Below, piece after piece: positions 16,743-25,327 of a stretch of 64,000 bases of DNA. The notes beneath the pieces are model-generated. The model was not told the DNA's origin. It ran no database searches and was given only the letters and a program-made list of their open reading frames with translations. The stretch covers positions 496,001 to 560,000 of the forward strand of contig NZ_JAPJBQ010000002.1 in NCBI RefSeq assembly GCF_026421305.1. Reading direction: 5' to 3'. Within the stretch, counting starts at the first letter, position 1. Every line of letters begins with the position of its first letter. A program made the translations under genes and the position numbers. The DNA is from Dyella silvae. GTDB lineage: Bacteria; Pseudomonadota; Gammaproteobacteria; Xanthomonadales; Rhodanobacteraceae.

Positions 16743-18716
16743 TCAGCGCGAAGGAGGAACGGGCAGGCCGGAGAGGCGTGCCAGGCTGAGGAAGGCGCGT
16801 AGCGGCCGCGCCGTGGTGGCGATGTTGTGTGGCGCGTGGCCGAAAAGGCGCTCGATCAGGCGGTGGCGCAACGTTTCATTGAGCTCAAATTGCAGGCACA
16901 ACCGCCGCTTGCTGTGACGGGCCACGCGCGACGGCACCCAGCCCACGTCGGGAATCAACACGCTCAAGCGCTCGCCAGGGGAAGGCATGGCCGGGCTTCT
17001 CCGCAAGGCTGCTCCACTCAATGAGATATCGATGAATGCGGTGGTTTCCTCATGCGCTCCGAGTCGCCAACGGGCGACGCCCTGAAACGGAAAGCGCTCT
17101 TCGCCCCGGAGGCGAGGGAGATCCACACAGGCCAGGATGGCGGCCAGATTCAGCACGAGAGCGATCAGCGTCCACCCAAGGTTGAACACCGTGCCAGCGC
17201 TCATATCGGCGTGCATGACGGTATTCACCGCGCCCGCCTGCAGGCACAGCATCAGCGCAATGAAGAAGCCGGCGAGCTTCCAGTGCACCACGATCTTGCT
17301 GCGGTCCAGCCCCTTGGCGGTCACTTTGAACGGACGTCCAAATGGCCTGAAACACGCTGAAATGATGGTCATGGTCACGGCATACGCCGCAACCAGTTGG
17401 GTCACTTCGGTGAAGATCGGAAGCGTTTTTCGCTCGGTGATCCAGGGCCCGTAGAACCAGGAAGCGAGCAAGGCCGGCAGTCCATAGAAAAGAAACTGCT
17501 CAGGCGTGGTGTAGAACGCCGCAATGCCGAAATACCAGTACAGCACCGGGGCTATCAGCATCATCAGAAGGAACGGCTTGCCGAGCCAGTGCAACATGCC
17601 GTGGAAGTAGTGCAGGCGGTCCATCAGGGTGTAGCCCGGGCCACGCAGCGGGCCATCCCTGAGCAGGGCCACCTGCATCGTGCCGAGGCACCAGCGGCCG
17701 CGTTGATTGATGTACTCAATCAGGCCCTCGGCCGACAGGCCCACGGAAAGGCGCTCGTTGAGCCATCGTGTGATGTAGCCATTCCTGCGAAGCAGGTAGG
17801 TGGTGTGGATGTCCTCGCACACGCTGTCGGTGGGGAAGCCGCCAGCGCTGGTAATCGCCTTGCGCGAAACCACAAACGACGTGCCCACGCAAAAAGCCGA
17901 ATCCCATGCGTCGCGCGATGGCTGAAACACGTCGAAGAACACGCGCTGCTCATCGACCCAGCTGTCGGTCGTGCCCAGGTTGTGCTGAATTGGATCGGCG
18001 TTGTAGTAGAACTGCGGCGTCTGTACCAGCGCGACGTTGGGGTCGGCAAACAGGCCAAGCACGCGATAGAGAATGTTTTTTTGCGGTGCGAAATCCGCAT
18101 CCAGCACCAGGATGTAAGGAGAGTTGGTGCGCGCAGACGATAGCTTCAGACCGTTGTTGAGATTGCCCGCCTTGGCGTGGCTATTGTCGGGGCGGCGGGC
18201 GTAGTTCACACCGAGTTTTTCACATTGATCACGCAACCAGTCCCGGCGTGTATCGTCCAGCACCCACACGTGGACATGCGGATAGTCGATGGCCTTGGCG
18301 GCAACAATGGTTTTCTCCAGGATTTGCCAGTCCTCGTTATAGGTGGCGATAAACACGTCGACTGCCGGCACCCGGTTGCCGGCGGCCCGCAAGCGCGCCT
18401 CGCCGGCATCGGCTTGCGGGCGGTTATCACGGCGACGCACCATCACGACGATGGCCACGAGCGTGTAGGTGATGGAGATCATTTCGAAGGCGTAGAACAC
18501 GTAAGCCCACACGCTGGCGAAGCCGTGCGTGGCATCTGGCAAGGTGTTGCTGGTCCGCCAAAGCGCATAGCGCAGCAGCAAGCCGCCCGAAAAGATCCCG
18601 AAAACCATGCGATCAAACGGGCGATGCGAGTTGGCGAAACAGGCCAGTCCTGCGCCGAGCAGTAAGGTCAGCGCGACGACCTCAAGCATCGTCGCGTGGT
18701 CGAAAGGAAAATTCAT
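16743..18716 (-). CDS. Cellulose-synthase-like processive glycosyltransferase (GT2) with PilZ domain
   Basis: The 657-residue protein has N-terminal helices, a GT2 core and C-terminal helices as in BcsA. The catalytic signatures are complete: DDTRRD (D154/D155), DAD (206-208), the TED position written CED (300-302) and QRGRW (338-342). A PilZ domain follows, with RxxxR as RGEER (537-541) and DISLSG (563-568), so c-di-GMP binding is expected. It should polymerise a beta-linked sugar and move the chain across the inner membrane. No bcsB or bcsC lies in the window. It overlaps the upstream hydrolase-like gene by ATGA and precedes the outer-membrane channel by 14 bp. Whether the product is cellulose or another polymer cannot be told from sequence alone. 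Confidence 0.9.
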   Translation of the reverse strand: MNFPFDHATMLEVVALTLLLGAGLACFANSHRPFDRMVFGIFSGGLLLRYALWRTSNTLPDATHGFASVWAYVFYAFEMISITYTLVAIVVMVRRRDNRPQADAGEARLRAAGNRVPAVDVFIATYNEDWQILEKTIVAAKAIDYPHVHVWVLDDTRRDWLRDQCEKLGVNYARRPDNSHAKAGNLNNGLKLSSARTNSPYILVLDADFAPQKNILYRVLGLFADPNVALVQTPQFYYNADPIQHNLGTTDSWVDEQRVFFDVFQPSRDAWDSAFCVGTSFVVSRKAITSAGGFPTDSVCEDIHTTYLLRRNGYITRWLNERLSVGLSAEGLIEYINQRGRWCLGTMQVALLRDGPLRGPGYTLMDRLHYFHGMLHWLGKPFLLMMLIAPVLYWYFGIAAFYTTPEQFLFYGLPALLASWFYGPWITERKTLPIFTEVTQLVAAYAVTMTIISACFRPFGRPFKVTAKGLDRSKIVVHWKLAGFFIALMLCLQAGAVNTVMHADMSAGTVFNLGWTLIALVLNLAAILACVDLPRLRGEERFPFQGVARWRLGAHEETTAFIDISLSGAALRRSPAMPSPGERLSVLIPDVGWVPSRVARHSKRRLCLQFELNETLRHRLIERLFGHAPHNIATTARPLRAFLSLARLSGLPVPPSR

Positions 18717-19981
18717 GGCGCTTGCTCCGCGTGAGGGATAGGGCGTCCCGTGAATGGGTTCCAGCCTTTAGCGGCAAGCGCGGCCCATGCCGTCGCGCCG
18801 AGGTGGGGCTGGTGGTAGTAGAAAAAGTCCGCGTAGGTGGAGCTCGGGCCGATCGCAAAATCAGTGCTGATGCGCGCCTGAGGTGTGGCGAAGAGCATGC
18901 CGTTGGGGCTGCGCTGGGCTGCCAGCAATCGCCATAAGGTGTCGGGCACGGGCTTGCCGCTCGCCAACAGGGTCGTGGCGACCTGCGCGGTACCTTCCGT
19001 CCATACACCATCGGGCTGGCGCCGGTAGCCGTAGCCGTCGCCGCTTCGGTGTTGCGATTCGATCCATCGCCACACTTGATTCCATTCGGCCGGATGCGCG
19101 TCGAACGCAAGCAATGGCCAGACCTGGGCGTCGATTCCGGACTTGTCTCGCGAGAGCGTTTTGCCGTCATCCAGTGTGCCGACCAGAAAGCGGTGTTGGG
19201 TCGGGTCCCACATGGATCGCACAAAATCGCCCGAGATTTTTGCCTGTTGCATCAGCGTGGCGTCACCGGCGTCGCGACCCGCCCACGTGGCGGCGGCATA
19301 GATGTCCAGGTTGTGCTCGGTGGCTTTCCAGTGCTGCGCGCGCTGGGCGTTGTCGTAGCCGAACAGGCCACCTTCGTATGCCGCCGGCGCACTGCCCAGG
19401 GTGTGGGTTTGTATCCAGTGCAGCTGTGCTACGGCAGCGTCCAGATAGTGCCGGTCGTGGCTGCTGTCATAGACGGTCAGCAGCAGCAAGGCCGCCCATG
19501 CGGCATTACCGGTGGCGGTACCCACCTGATAAGGGTCCTGACTCCAGTAGTTTCCCTGGCTTTCCCAGTAGCCAGGCAGTTCGACCTTGTCATGGGCGAC
19601 CGCGCCACCGCGATAGGCATTGCGCAGACGGCCGTCGTGAAAAGTGGGGTCGTGCGACGAAGCGAGCACGAATGCGTCAGCGATGCGCTTCGCCTGTGCG
19701 GGTTCTCCGCAGGCCGTGAGTGCGATTCCCGCCAAGGCGTTGTCGTAGACAAAGGCTACGTTTTCCAGCGCTCGTACTGAGCCCGGTTGGAGACCGGGGT
19801 AGCTTGGCAGCAGCATGGGCCCCTGTCCGGGAACAGCAGTGGCTGCAGAGTGCAGCGCGGCACAAGTGCCAGCGGCGAGCTGCTGCTGGATCGCATCGGC
19901 CGACCGCGCCGGGTGTGATGCGAACATGGACAGAAGCAATGCGGTGCCGGGGAGATAGTTTCGCCATGAAAACATGCGCAC
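18713..19981 (-). CDS. Periplasmic helical-barrel protein, probable glycan-active enzyme (family not identified)
   Basis: The 422-residue protein has a signal peptide (cleavage near ASHPARSA|DA). The rest is a series of paired helices with recurring aromatic and small residues: VAFVYDNALAGIALTACGE, GNAAWAALLLLTVYD, WKATEHNLDIYAAATWAG, and GTAQVATTLLASG. This is what an (alpha/alpha)6 barrel of glycoside hydrolases or lyases looks like, and acidic residues in YDNA, TEHN-D and EGTAQ could be catalytic. I do not see the GH8 motifs of BcsZ and do not assign a family. It lies between the HlyD-like gene (13-bp gap) and the synthase (4-bp overlap), the place where cellulose operons carry an endoglucanase. 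A role in trimming or releasing the polymer is inferred. Confidence 0.65.
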   Translation of the reverse strand: MRMFSWRNYLPGTALLLSMFASHPARSADAIQQQLAAGTCAALHSAATAVPGQGPMLLPSYPGLQPGSVRALENVAFVYDNALAGIALTACGEPAQAKRIADAFVLASSHDPTFHDGRLRNAYRGGAVAHDKVELPGYWESQGNYWSQDPYQVGTATGNAAWAALLLLTVYDSSHDRHYLDAAVAQLHWIQTHTLGSAPAAYEGGLFGYDNAQRAQHWKATEHNLDIYAAATWAGRDAGDATLMQQAKISGDFVRSMWDPTQHRFLVGTLDDGKTLSRDKSGIDAQVWPLLAFDAHPAEWNQVWRWIESQHRSGDGYGYRRQPDGVWTEGTAQVATTLLASGKPVPDTLWRLLAAQRSPNGMLFATPQARISTDFAIGPSSTYADFFYYHQPHLGATAWAALAAKGWNPFTGRPIPHAEQAP

Positions 19982-19994
19982 CTCAATTGATCAG

Positions 19995-21338
19995 TTATCG
20001 CAAGCTGGCGGTGACAGTGCGCCCTGGTGTGCAGGCAGGAATGCCTGCCTTGCCGTCGTCCCCGGCGTCCCACTGCGCCAGTGCGTAGACGGAGCCGTCC
20101 TCGGCATAGGGGAAGGGGGCGCTATAGCTGTTCTGAAGGGCTTCGTTGGCGGTAGGCATAAGCTGCGTGATATGGGCGTGGTGCGTCAGTCCGGAAGCGT
20201 CGATCTTGACCTGCAGCTTGGTCCCAACGTTCAGCCGTCCTGCCATACGAGAGGGAAATACCGCCACCACATCGGTCTTGCTGCAGTCGGTGGCGCGTAC
20301 GAGCGTGGCTCCTGCGGCCACCTGAGTGCCCACCGGCGCAATGATGTCTTGCGCGGTGCCGTGGCCGAAGGCCTTTACGGCATAGTCGGAGAGAGCACTC
20401 ACGCGGTCCTGTTCGCGTGTGACCAGTTGGTTGAGGTCACTCATCTGCTTGGTCAGCGCATCGAGCTGGGCCTGTTCGCCGGTAATACTGCTTTGCAGAT
20501 CGGCGCGGCGCTGCGAGAGTTGCGTCAGCTGATCGTTGCTGCTCTGGCTCGCGGCGACATAGACGCCTCGCTGTGCAGCGGCAATGCTTTCGCCCACGCC
20601 GTGTGCGTTCTTATCGAGGGCATCGGCCTCGCTGCGGGCCGCATCGGCTTCCGCGCGTGCTGCAGAGACAACCGCCGCACTGACCGCGCCGTCGCGCTGC
20701 AGGGTCATCGCCCGCTGGTACTTGGTATCCAGGGCCTCCAGCTTGGCCGAGGCGGCCTCTTGCTGAGACTGCAGGGAGGCATAGCTGGTCTTGAGCTGCG
20801 AAACGTTAGCGTTGTGATACTGGTCGTACTGGTTGTTGGTGTACTCGAGCATCCGCTGATCCGCCTGGATGCGATGATTGAGATCGTCCAGCTTGCTCTG
20901 TAGTTCAAGCCGCTGCGTAAGCAACGTCGTGAGTGCGTCGCGCGCCACGGTGTTGTTCTTCACCACCGCGATGGTTTGCCCGGGTTCGATGGGTTGTCCG
21001 TTCTGGGCTAGCACCTCGCTGACGGTGCCACTGATGGGCGTAGTGATGAGAACGGCTGGTGCGTTAAGTACGGCGCGCGTGGCGCTGGTGGAAACCCAGG
21101 GCTCAATCAGGGTGGAAATAAGCAGCCAGGCTACGAAAGCCATCAATGCATAGCCTGCGAGGCGAGGCACCATCACCAAGGGCGATTGGCGTACGGGAGC
21201 CAGGTCACCGGGTGGCATGGGGGCTTCCGTCAAGCGCTCGATGGTCTGGAGGTCGGTCTTCAAATCATTCGCCTCTGTCAGTGGATGTCGTGCAAACGCC
21301 TGCGCCCATACGCTGAAGCGGGGTGGCAGGAGGCGCAT
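19995..21338 (-). CDS. HlyD-family periplasmic adaptor (membrane fusion protein)
   Basis: The 447-residue protein has a cytoplasmic N-terminal stretch, one membrane helix (about residues 57-80), a split biotinyl-lipoyl-like domain (ITTPISGTVSEVLAQNGQPIEPGQTIAVV and later IIAPVGTQVAAGATLV), a long alpha-helical hairpin between them (about residues 130-310, coiled coil) and a beta-barrel end. This is the standard HlyD/EmrA layout that bridges an inner-membrane transporter and a TolC-type channel. No ABC, MFS or RND partner is adjacent; the only inner-membrane partner in the operon is the PilZ-bearing synthase. The first ATG (21338) has no good ribosome site, so the true start may be a little downstream. 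First gene of the operon. Confidence 0.88.
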   Translation of the reverse strand: MRLLPPRFSVWAQAFARHPLTEANDLKTDLQTIERLTEAPMPPGDLAPVRQSPLVMVPRLAGYALMAFVAWLLISTLIEPWVSTSATRAVLNAPAVLITTPISGTVSEVLAQNGQPIEPGQTIAVVKNNTVARDALTTLLTQRLELQSKLDDLNHRIQADQRMLEYTNNQYDQYHNANVSQLKTSYASLQSQQEAASAKLEALDTKYQRAMTLQRDGAVSAAVVSAARAEADAARSEADALDKNAHGVGESIAAAQRGVYVAASQSSNDQLTQLSQRRADLQSSITGEQAQLDALTKQMSDLNQLVTREQDRVSALSDYAVKAFGHGTAQDIIAPVGTQVAAGATLVRATDCSKTDVVAVFPSRMAGRLNVGTKLQVKIDASGLTHHAHITQLMPTANEALQNSYSAPFPYAEDGSVYALAQWDAGDDGKAGIPACTPGRTVTASLR

Positions 21339-21693
21339 CTCGCGAGATGGCAGCCGATGAGTTGGATGTCCGGCGGATGGTGGCTTACGTGCCGAGGCGT
21401 GGGGACGCCACTCCGTCGTTGATGCGATGCGTCAGTTGCCGGACCCGTGAAGGAATAGTTCCTTCGCGATGAACCTCGCCTGTCTTCGCACAGAAAATGC
21501 GGGGAATGAGTTAGATGTCAGTTCAACATGGTGAACACGCGTGACGCAGAGATGCGCGCGATTGACATCAAGCTGACGCATTGCAGCGGGTTATGAGATC
21601 GCTGGATGACAGCGATCCACGGCTTGCTTCGGAGTGCAAGCGATAGTCAGCGCGACGTTGTCGCGCAAACGCATGAGAGATGAACAACGACGC
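21339..21693. other. Intergenic region between ybeY and the polysaccharide operon
   Basis: This 355-bp gap holds the upstream region of the minus-strand polysaccharide operon. It contains a near-perfect palindrome (21521-21536) and an 8-bp-arm hairpin at 21597-21617 (GATCGCTG / CAGCGATC) just beyond the ybeY stop, without a T-run. I found no convincing sigma-70 promoter and no coding potential. Confidence 0.5.
21521..21536. promoter_or_regulatory. Candidate operator palindrome upstream of the polysaccharide operon
   Basis: GTTCAACATGGTGAAC is a 16-bp palindrome with only one mismatched pair. It lies about 185 bp before the start of the HlyD-like gene. It does not match the CRP/Clp consensus (TGTGA-N6-TCACA). 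The regulator is unknown. Confidence 0.35.
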
Positions 21694-22173
21694 TTAAGCG
21701 TCGTCGCCCTCGACGGCATAGGGATCAGCGATGCCGAGCCCGGCCAGAATGCGGGTTTCCAGCGCTTCCATCGCCTCGGCTTCCGTATCCTCGATGTGAT
21801 CGTAGCCAAGCAGATGCAGAACACCATGCACCGTCATGTGCGCCCAGTGATCGCGCGGAACCTTGTTTTGTTCCTTCGCTTCGCGAGCGACGACGGGCGC
21901 GCAGATCGCCAGGTCGCCGATCAGCGGCAGCGCGATGCCCGGTGGCAGCTCGACAGGGAAGGACAGCACGTTGGTCGCGTAATCTTTGCCGCGGTAATCG
22001 CGATTGAGCGCGCGACCTTCGTCCGTATCGACGATACGGATCGACAGTTCTGTCGCCCTGCGGCGCTTGGCGCCTCGCAGCGCAGCCTCAGCCCAGGCGC
22101 GGAAGCTGGCGGCCGATGGCACACCCTTGCGCGGAACGGCGTAGCCAACAGAGAGCGTCAGCGGCGTGCTCAC
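21694..22173 (-). CDS. ybeY: Endoribonuclease YbeY (rRNA maturation)
   Basis: The 159-residue protein has the UPF0054 signature [11 protein letters not shown] with three zinc-binding histidines (H-x3-H-x5-H), plus [16 protein letters not shown]. YbeY acts in 16S rRNA 3'-end maturation and ribosome quality control in the cytoplasm. It overlaps phoH by ATGA, as in most proteobacteria. The usual next gene, corC, is displaced to 15081. Confidence 0.95.
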   Translation of the reverse strand: MSTPLTLSVGYAVPRKGVPSAASFRAWAEAALRGAKRRRATELSIRIVDTDEGRALNRDYRGKDYATNVLSFPVELPPGIALPLIGDLAICAPVVAREAKEQNKVPRDHWAHMTVHGVLHLLGYDHIEDTEAEAMEALETRILAGLGIADPYAVEGDDA

Positions 22174-23156
22174 TTGGACTGATCCTCGGACGCCTGCTCA
22201 AACGCTTCGTACGCGCGCACGATCTTCGCCACCAGCGGATGCCGCACCACGTCGCGCGATGTGAAAAACGTAAAGCTGATGCCGTCCACGCCACGCAACA
22301 CTTCAATGGCATGGCGAAGGCCCGAGCGCACGTTGCGCGGCAAGTCGATCTGGCTGACATCACCGGTGATCACCGCCACCGAGCCGAAGCCGATGCGCGT
22401 GAGGAACATCTTCATCTGTTCGACGGTGGTGTTCTGCGCTTCGTCGAGGATGACGTAGGAATCGTTGAGCGTGCGGCCGCGCATATAGGCGAGCGGCGCG
22501 ATCTCGATCACGTTGCGCTCGATCAGCTTCGCCACCTTTTCGAAGCCGAGCATTTCATAGAGCGCGTCGTACAGCGGGCGCAGATACGGATCCACCTTCT
22601 GGCTGAGGTCTCCCGGCAGAAAGCCGAGCTTTTCGCCAGCTTCGACTGCGGGGCGCACCAGCAGCAGGCGCTGCACGCGATTGGCCTCGAGCGCTTCGAC
22701 GGCGCTGGCGACGGCCAGGTAAGTCTTGCCCGTGCCGGCCGGGCCGACGCCGAAGCTGATGTCGTGCGTGGTGATGGCGTGCAGGTAGCGTGCCTGGTTT
22801 GGGCCACGTCCCTTAATCACGCCGCGCTTCACCTTGATCGCGACTTCCTGCGCGCTCTCGGCAGCATCATTGACGATGGCATCGATACCTGAGTCGGCCA
22901 GATGCAGGTTGATCTTGGCGCCGTTGAGCGATTCCGTCGACGTGACTTCGTACAGTGCACGCATGACTTTCTCGGCGGTGCGCGCGGCACCTTCGTCGCC
23001 GATCACCTGGAACAGGGCGCCCCGGTGATTGATCTCCACGCCCAGGCGCAACTCGACCTGACGCAGATGTTCGTCAAACGGTCCGCAGAGATTGGAGAGG
23101 CGGGCGTTGTCTTCCGGCTCAAGGGAAAAGTCGCGTTGGTTCAGGCCGTTGGTCAT
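22170..23156 (-). CDS. ybeZ: PhoH-like ATPase (YbeZ)
   Basis: The 328-residue protein has an N-terminal KH-like part and a P-loop ATPase domain with Walker A GPAGTGKT (about residue 133), the PhoH segment [17 protein letters not shown] and Walker [11 protein letters not shown]. It partners YbeY in RNA metabolism, possibly as an RNA helicase. It starts 8 bp after the acetyltransferase gene and overlaps ybeY by 4 bp, so the three are one transcript with miaB. Confidence 0.94.
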   Translation of the reverse strand: MTNGLNQRDFSLEPEDNARLSNLCGPFDEHLRQVELRLGVEINHRGALFQVIGDEGAARTAEKVMRALYEVTSTESLNGAKINLHLADSGIDAIVNDAAESAQEVAIKVKRGVIKGRGPNQARYLHAITTHDISFGVGPAGTGKTYLAVASAVEALEANRVQRLLLVRPAVEAGEKLGFLPGDLSQKVDPYLRPLYDALYEMLGFEKVAKLIERNVIEIAPLAYMRGRTLNDSYVILDEAQNTTVEQMKMFLTRIGFGSVAVITGDVSQIDLPRNVRSGLRHAIEVLRGVDGISFTFFTSRDVVRHPLVAKIVRAYEAFEQASEDQSK

Positions 23157-23163
23157 AAGGGAG

Positions 23164-23658
23164 TCAAAGCTGCCGATGCATCACGTAGACGTCGGTAGGG
23201 CCGTGTGCGGCATGGCGGAATGCGCCAGGCACCTTGCCGACGATGTGGAAACCGTGGCGCTCCCACAGGCGCACCGCGGTGGTATTGGTCGAGACTACAA
23301 AGTTGAACTGCATGGCGGTGAAGCCCGCGTCGCGAGCCTGCGCCATCGAGTGTTCGCACATCAGAGAAGCTACGCCCTGCCCACGCGCGGCGGGCGACAC
23401 CATGTAACCGGCGTTGGCGACGTGGTCACCTAACCCCGGTTGGTTGGGGCGGAGCATGTAGCAACCGAGCACCTGCTTGTTTCGCTCAGCGATAAAGCAG
23501 CGTGTGGGCGATGTGGTCCACCAGTCGCGGGCCTGTTCAAAACTCAGATCAGGCGGATAACTGTAGGTGTCGCCGGCCGCCACCACGCTGCGAAACAGCG
23601 GCCACGCCAGTGCAAACTCATCTGCACCGATTTCCCTGATCGTGAGCAGTGCTATCAC
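23164..23658 (-). CDS. GNAT-family N-acetyltransferase
   Basis: The 164-residue protein carries the acetyl-CoA binding motif [24 protein letters not shown] (R/Q-x-x-G-x-A form) and a C-terminal beta-alpha unit, [19 protein letters not shown]. It begins with GTG overlapping the miaB stop (GTGA). The substrate is unknown. Its insertion between miaB and ybeZ is not universal, but it is clearly co-translated with them. Confidence 0.88.
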   Translation of the reverse strand: MIALLTIREIGADEFALAWPLFRSVVAAGDTYSYPPDLSFEQARDWWTTSPTRCFIAERNKQVLGCYMLRPNQPGLGDHVANAGYMVSPAARGQGVASLMCEHSMAQARDAGFTAMQFNFVVSTNTTAVRLWERHGFHIVGKVPGAFRHAAHGPTDVYVMHRQL

Positions 23659-25007
23659 GAGGCCAGAGCGACGTCGTCTTCCGCCAGCTTCACGCGGCCG
23701 CGCAGCGAATTGCTCATGGCTTCCGTAATCACCACGTCGATGAACTGGCCGATCATGCGGTCATTACCGGGAAAGTTCACAAAGCGCATGTTCTCGGTGC
23801 GGCCGGTGAACTCATGAGGGCTCTTCTTGCTCGGCTTCTCCACCAACACGCGCTGCACCGTGCCGACCATGGCTTCATTGATCAGGCGGGCATTCTCATT
23901 GAGCTTGGCCTGCAGACGGGTCAGACGTGCGTGCTTCACCTCTGACGACGTGTCGTCAGCGAGGTTGGCCGCCGGCGTGCCGGGGCGCGAGGAGAAGATG
24001 AAGGAGAAGCTCTGGTCGAAGCCGACGTCGTCGATCAGCTTCATGGTCTTTTCGAAATCCTCGTCCGTTTCGCCCGGGAAGCCGACGATGAAGTCGGACG
24101 AGATGCAGATGTCCGGGCGAACCGCGCGCAGCTTGCGGATCTTCTGCTTGAACTCCAGCGCGGTGTAACCACGCTTCATCGCAGTGAGAATGCGATCCGA
24201 GCCCGCCTGCACCGGCAGGTGCAGGAAGTTGCAGAGCTGCGGCACGTTGGCATACGCCTCGATCAGCGAGTCGGAGAACTCCAGCGGATGCGAGGTGGTG
24301 AAGCGGATGCGGCCGATGCCTTCGATTTGCGCTATGGCGTGGATCAGCACGGCCAGGTCGGCGGTGCCGTCGTCGTGCGTGGGGCCGCGATAAGCGTTCA
24401 CGTTCTGGCCCAGCAGCGTCACTTCGCGCACGCCTTGTTCGGCCAGCTGCGCGATTTCCACGATCACGTCGTCGAACGGCCGGCTGATTTCCTCGCCGCG
24501 GGTGTACGGCACCACACAGTAGGAGCAGTACTTGGAGCAGCCTTCCATGATCGACACGAAGGCGGTGGGGCCTTCGGCACGCGGTTCGGGGAGGCGGTCG
24601 AACTTCTCGATCTCCGGGAAGCTGATGTCCACCTGCGGCTTGCCGGTGGCGCGCTTGGCCTCGATAAGCTCGGGCAGACGGTGCAGGGTCTGCGGGCCAA
24701 ACACCAGGTCGACGTACGGTGCGCGCTTGATGATGTCCTGGCCTTCCTGCGAAGCCACGCAGCCACCCACGCCGATGAGCACGGGCTTGCCGCCCTGCTT
24801 GTGCTCCTTCCAGCGGCCGAGCTGGCTGAACACCTTTTCCTGGGCTTTCTCGCGGATCGAGCAGGTGTTGATCAGGATGACGTCCGCTTCGGACTCATCC
24901 TGGGTCAGCTCCAGCCCGTGCGAGGCCTTGAGCACGTCGGCCATCTTGGCCGAGTCGTACTCGTTCATCTGGCAGCCGTGGGTTTTGATGAAAAGCTTGC
25001 CGGTCAT
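23655..25007 (-). CDS. miaB: tRNA-2-methylthio-N6-dimethylallyladenosine synthase
   Basis: From the ATG at 25007 the enzyme has 450 residues; an in-frame ATG at 25058 would add 17 non-conserved residues. It has the three-domain methylthiotransferase layout: UPF0004 domain starting [16 protein letters not shown] with cluster-binding cysteines, the radical-SAM motif [15 protein letters not shown] (CxxxCxxC), and a C-terminal TRAM domain with [24 protein letters not shown]. It modifies A37 of tRNAs that read UNN codons. It is the first gene of the miaB-GNAT-ybeZ-ybeY transcript. Confidence 0.95.
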   Translation of the reverse strand: MTGKLFIKTHGCQMNEYDSAKMADVLKASHGLELTQDESEADVILINTCSIREKAQEKVFSQLGRWKEHKQGGKPVLIGVGGCVASQEGQDIIKRAPYVDLVFGPQTLHRLPELIEAKRATGKPQVDISFPEIEKFDRLPEPRAEGPTAFVSIMEGCSKYCSYCVVPYTRGEEISRPFDDVIVEIAQLAEQGVREVTLLGQNVNAYRGPTHDDGTADLAVLIHAIAQIEGIGRIRFTTSHPLEFSDSLIEAYANVPQLCNFLHLPVQAGSDRILTAMKRGYTALEFKQKIRKLRAVRPDICISSDFIVGFPGETDEDFEKTMKLIDDVGFDQSFSFIFSSRPGTPAANLADDTSSEVKHARLTRLQAKLNENARLINEAMVGTVQRVLVEKPSKKSPHEFTGRTENMRFVNFPGNDRMIGQFIDVVITEAMSNSLRGRVKLAEDDVALAS

Positions 25008-25327
25008 GGCGTTAGATACCGTAGTTCGAGGGGCGGCAGGGTGGCCGCCGAACCGCACAGTTTACGCGCCCGGGGCGGCGCCCGCCACCTGAACGGCCGT
25101 GGTGGATCAACCACTTGCATGAATCCTCGGGGGCGGAGGGGCGGCTCAAGTAGGCACTGCCGCACGAAATGGCATGGCGCCGCTTGGCGTCGGTCGCCGC
25201 CCGGCGCACACTGCCGTCGAACCTGGCGCCGGAGGGTACGGCGCCTGGAGGTCTGGGAAGGGGGATGCATGGTGGTGCTTTACCGGGTAGTGGCTGCCGC
25301 TTTGGCGGGGTGGCCGAAGGGGAGCTC
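25008..25327. other. Intergenic region between miaB and the transglycosylase gene
   Basis: This divergent 320-bp region is GC-rich. I see no RNA gene, no clear promoter hexamers and no coding potential. An AAGGGG ribosome site near its right end supports the GTG start at 25328. Confidence 0.4.

Noticed and set aside
18713-19981. Direct call as a GH8 cellulase (BcsZ)
   Set aside because: Operon position suggests it, but I cannot see GH8 catalytic motifs, so only a general helical-barrel call is given.
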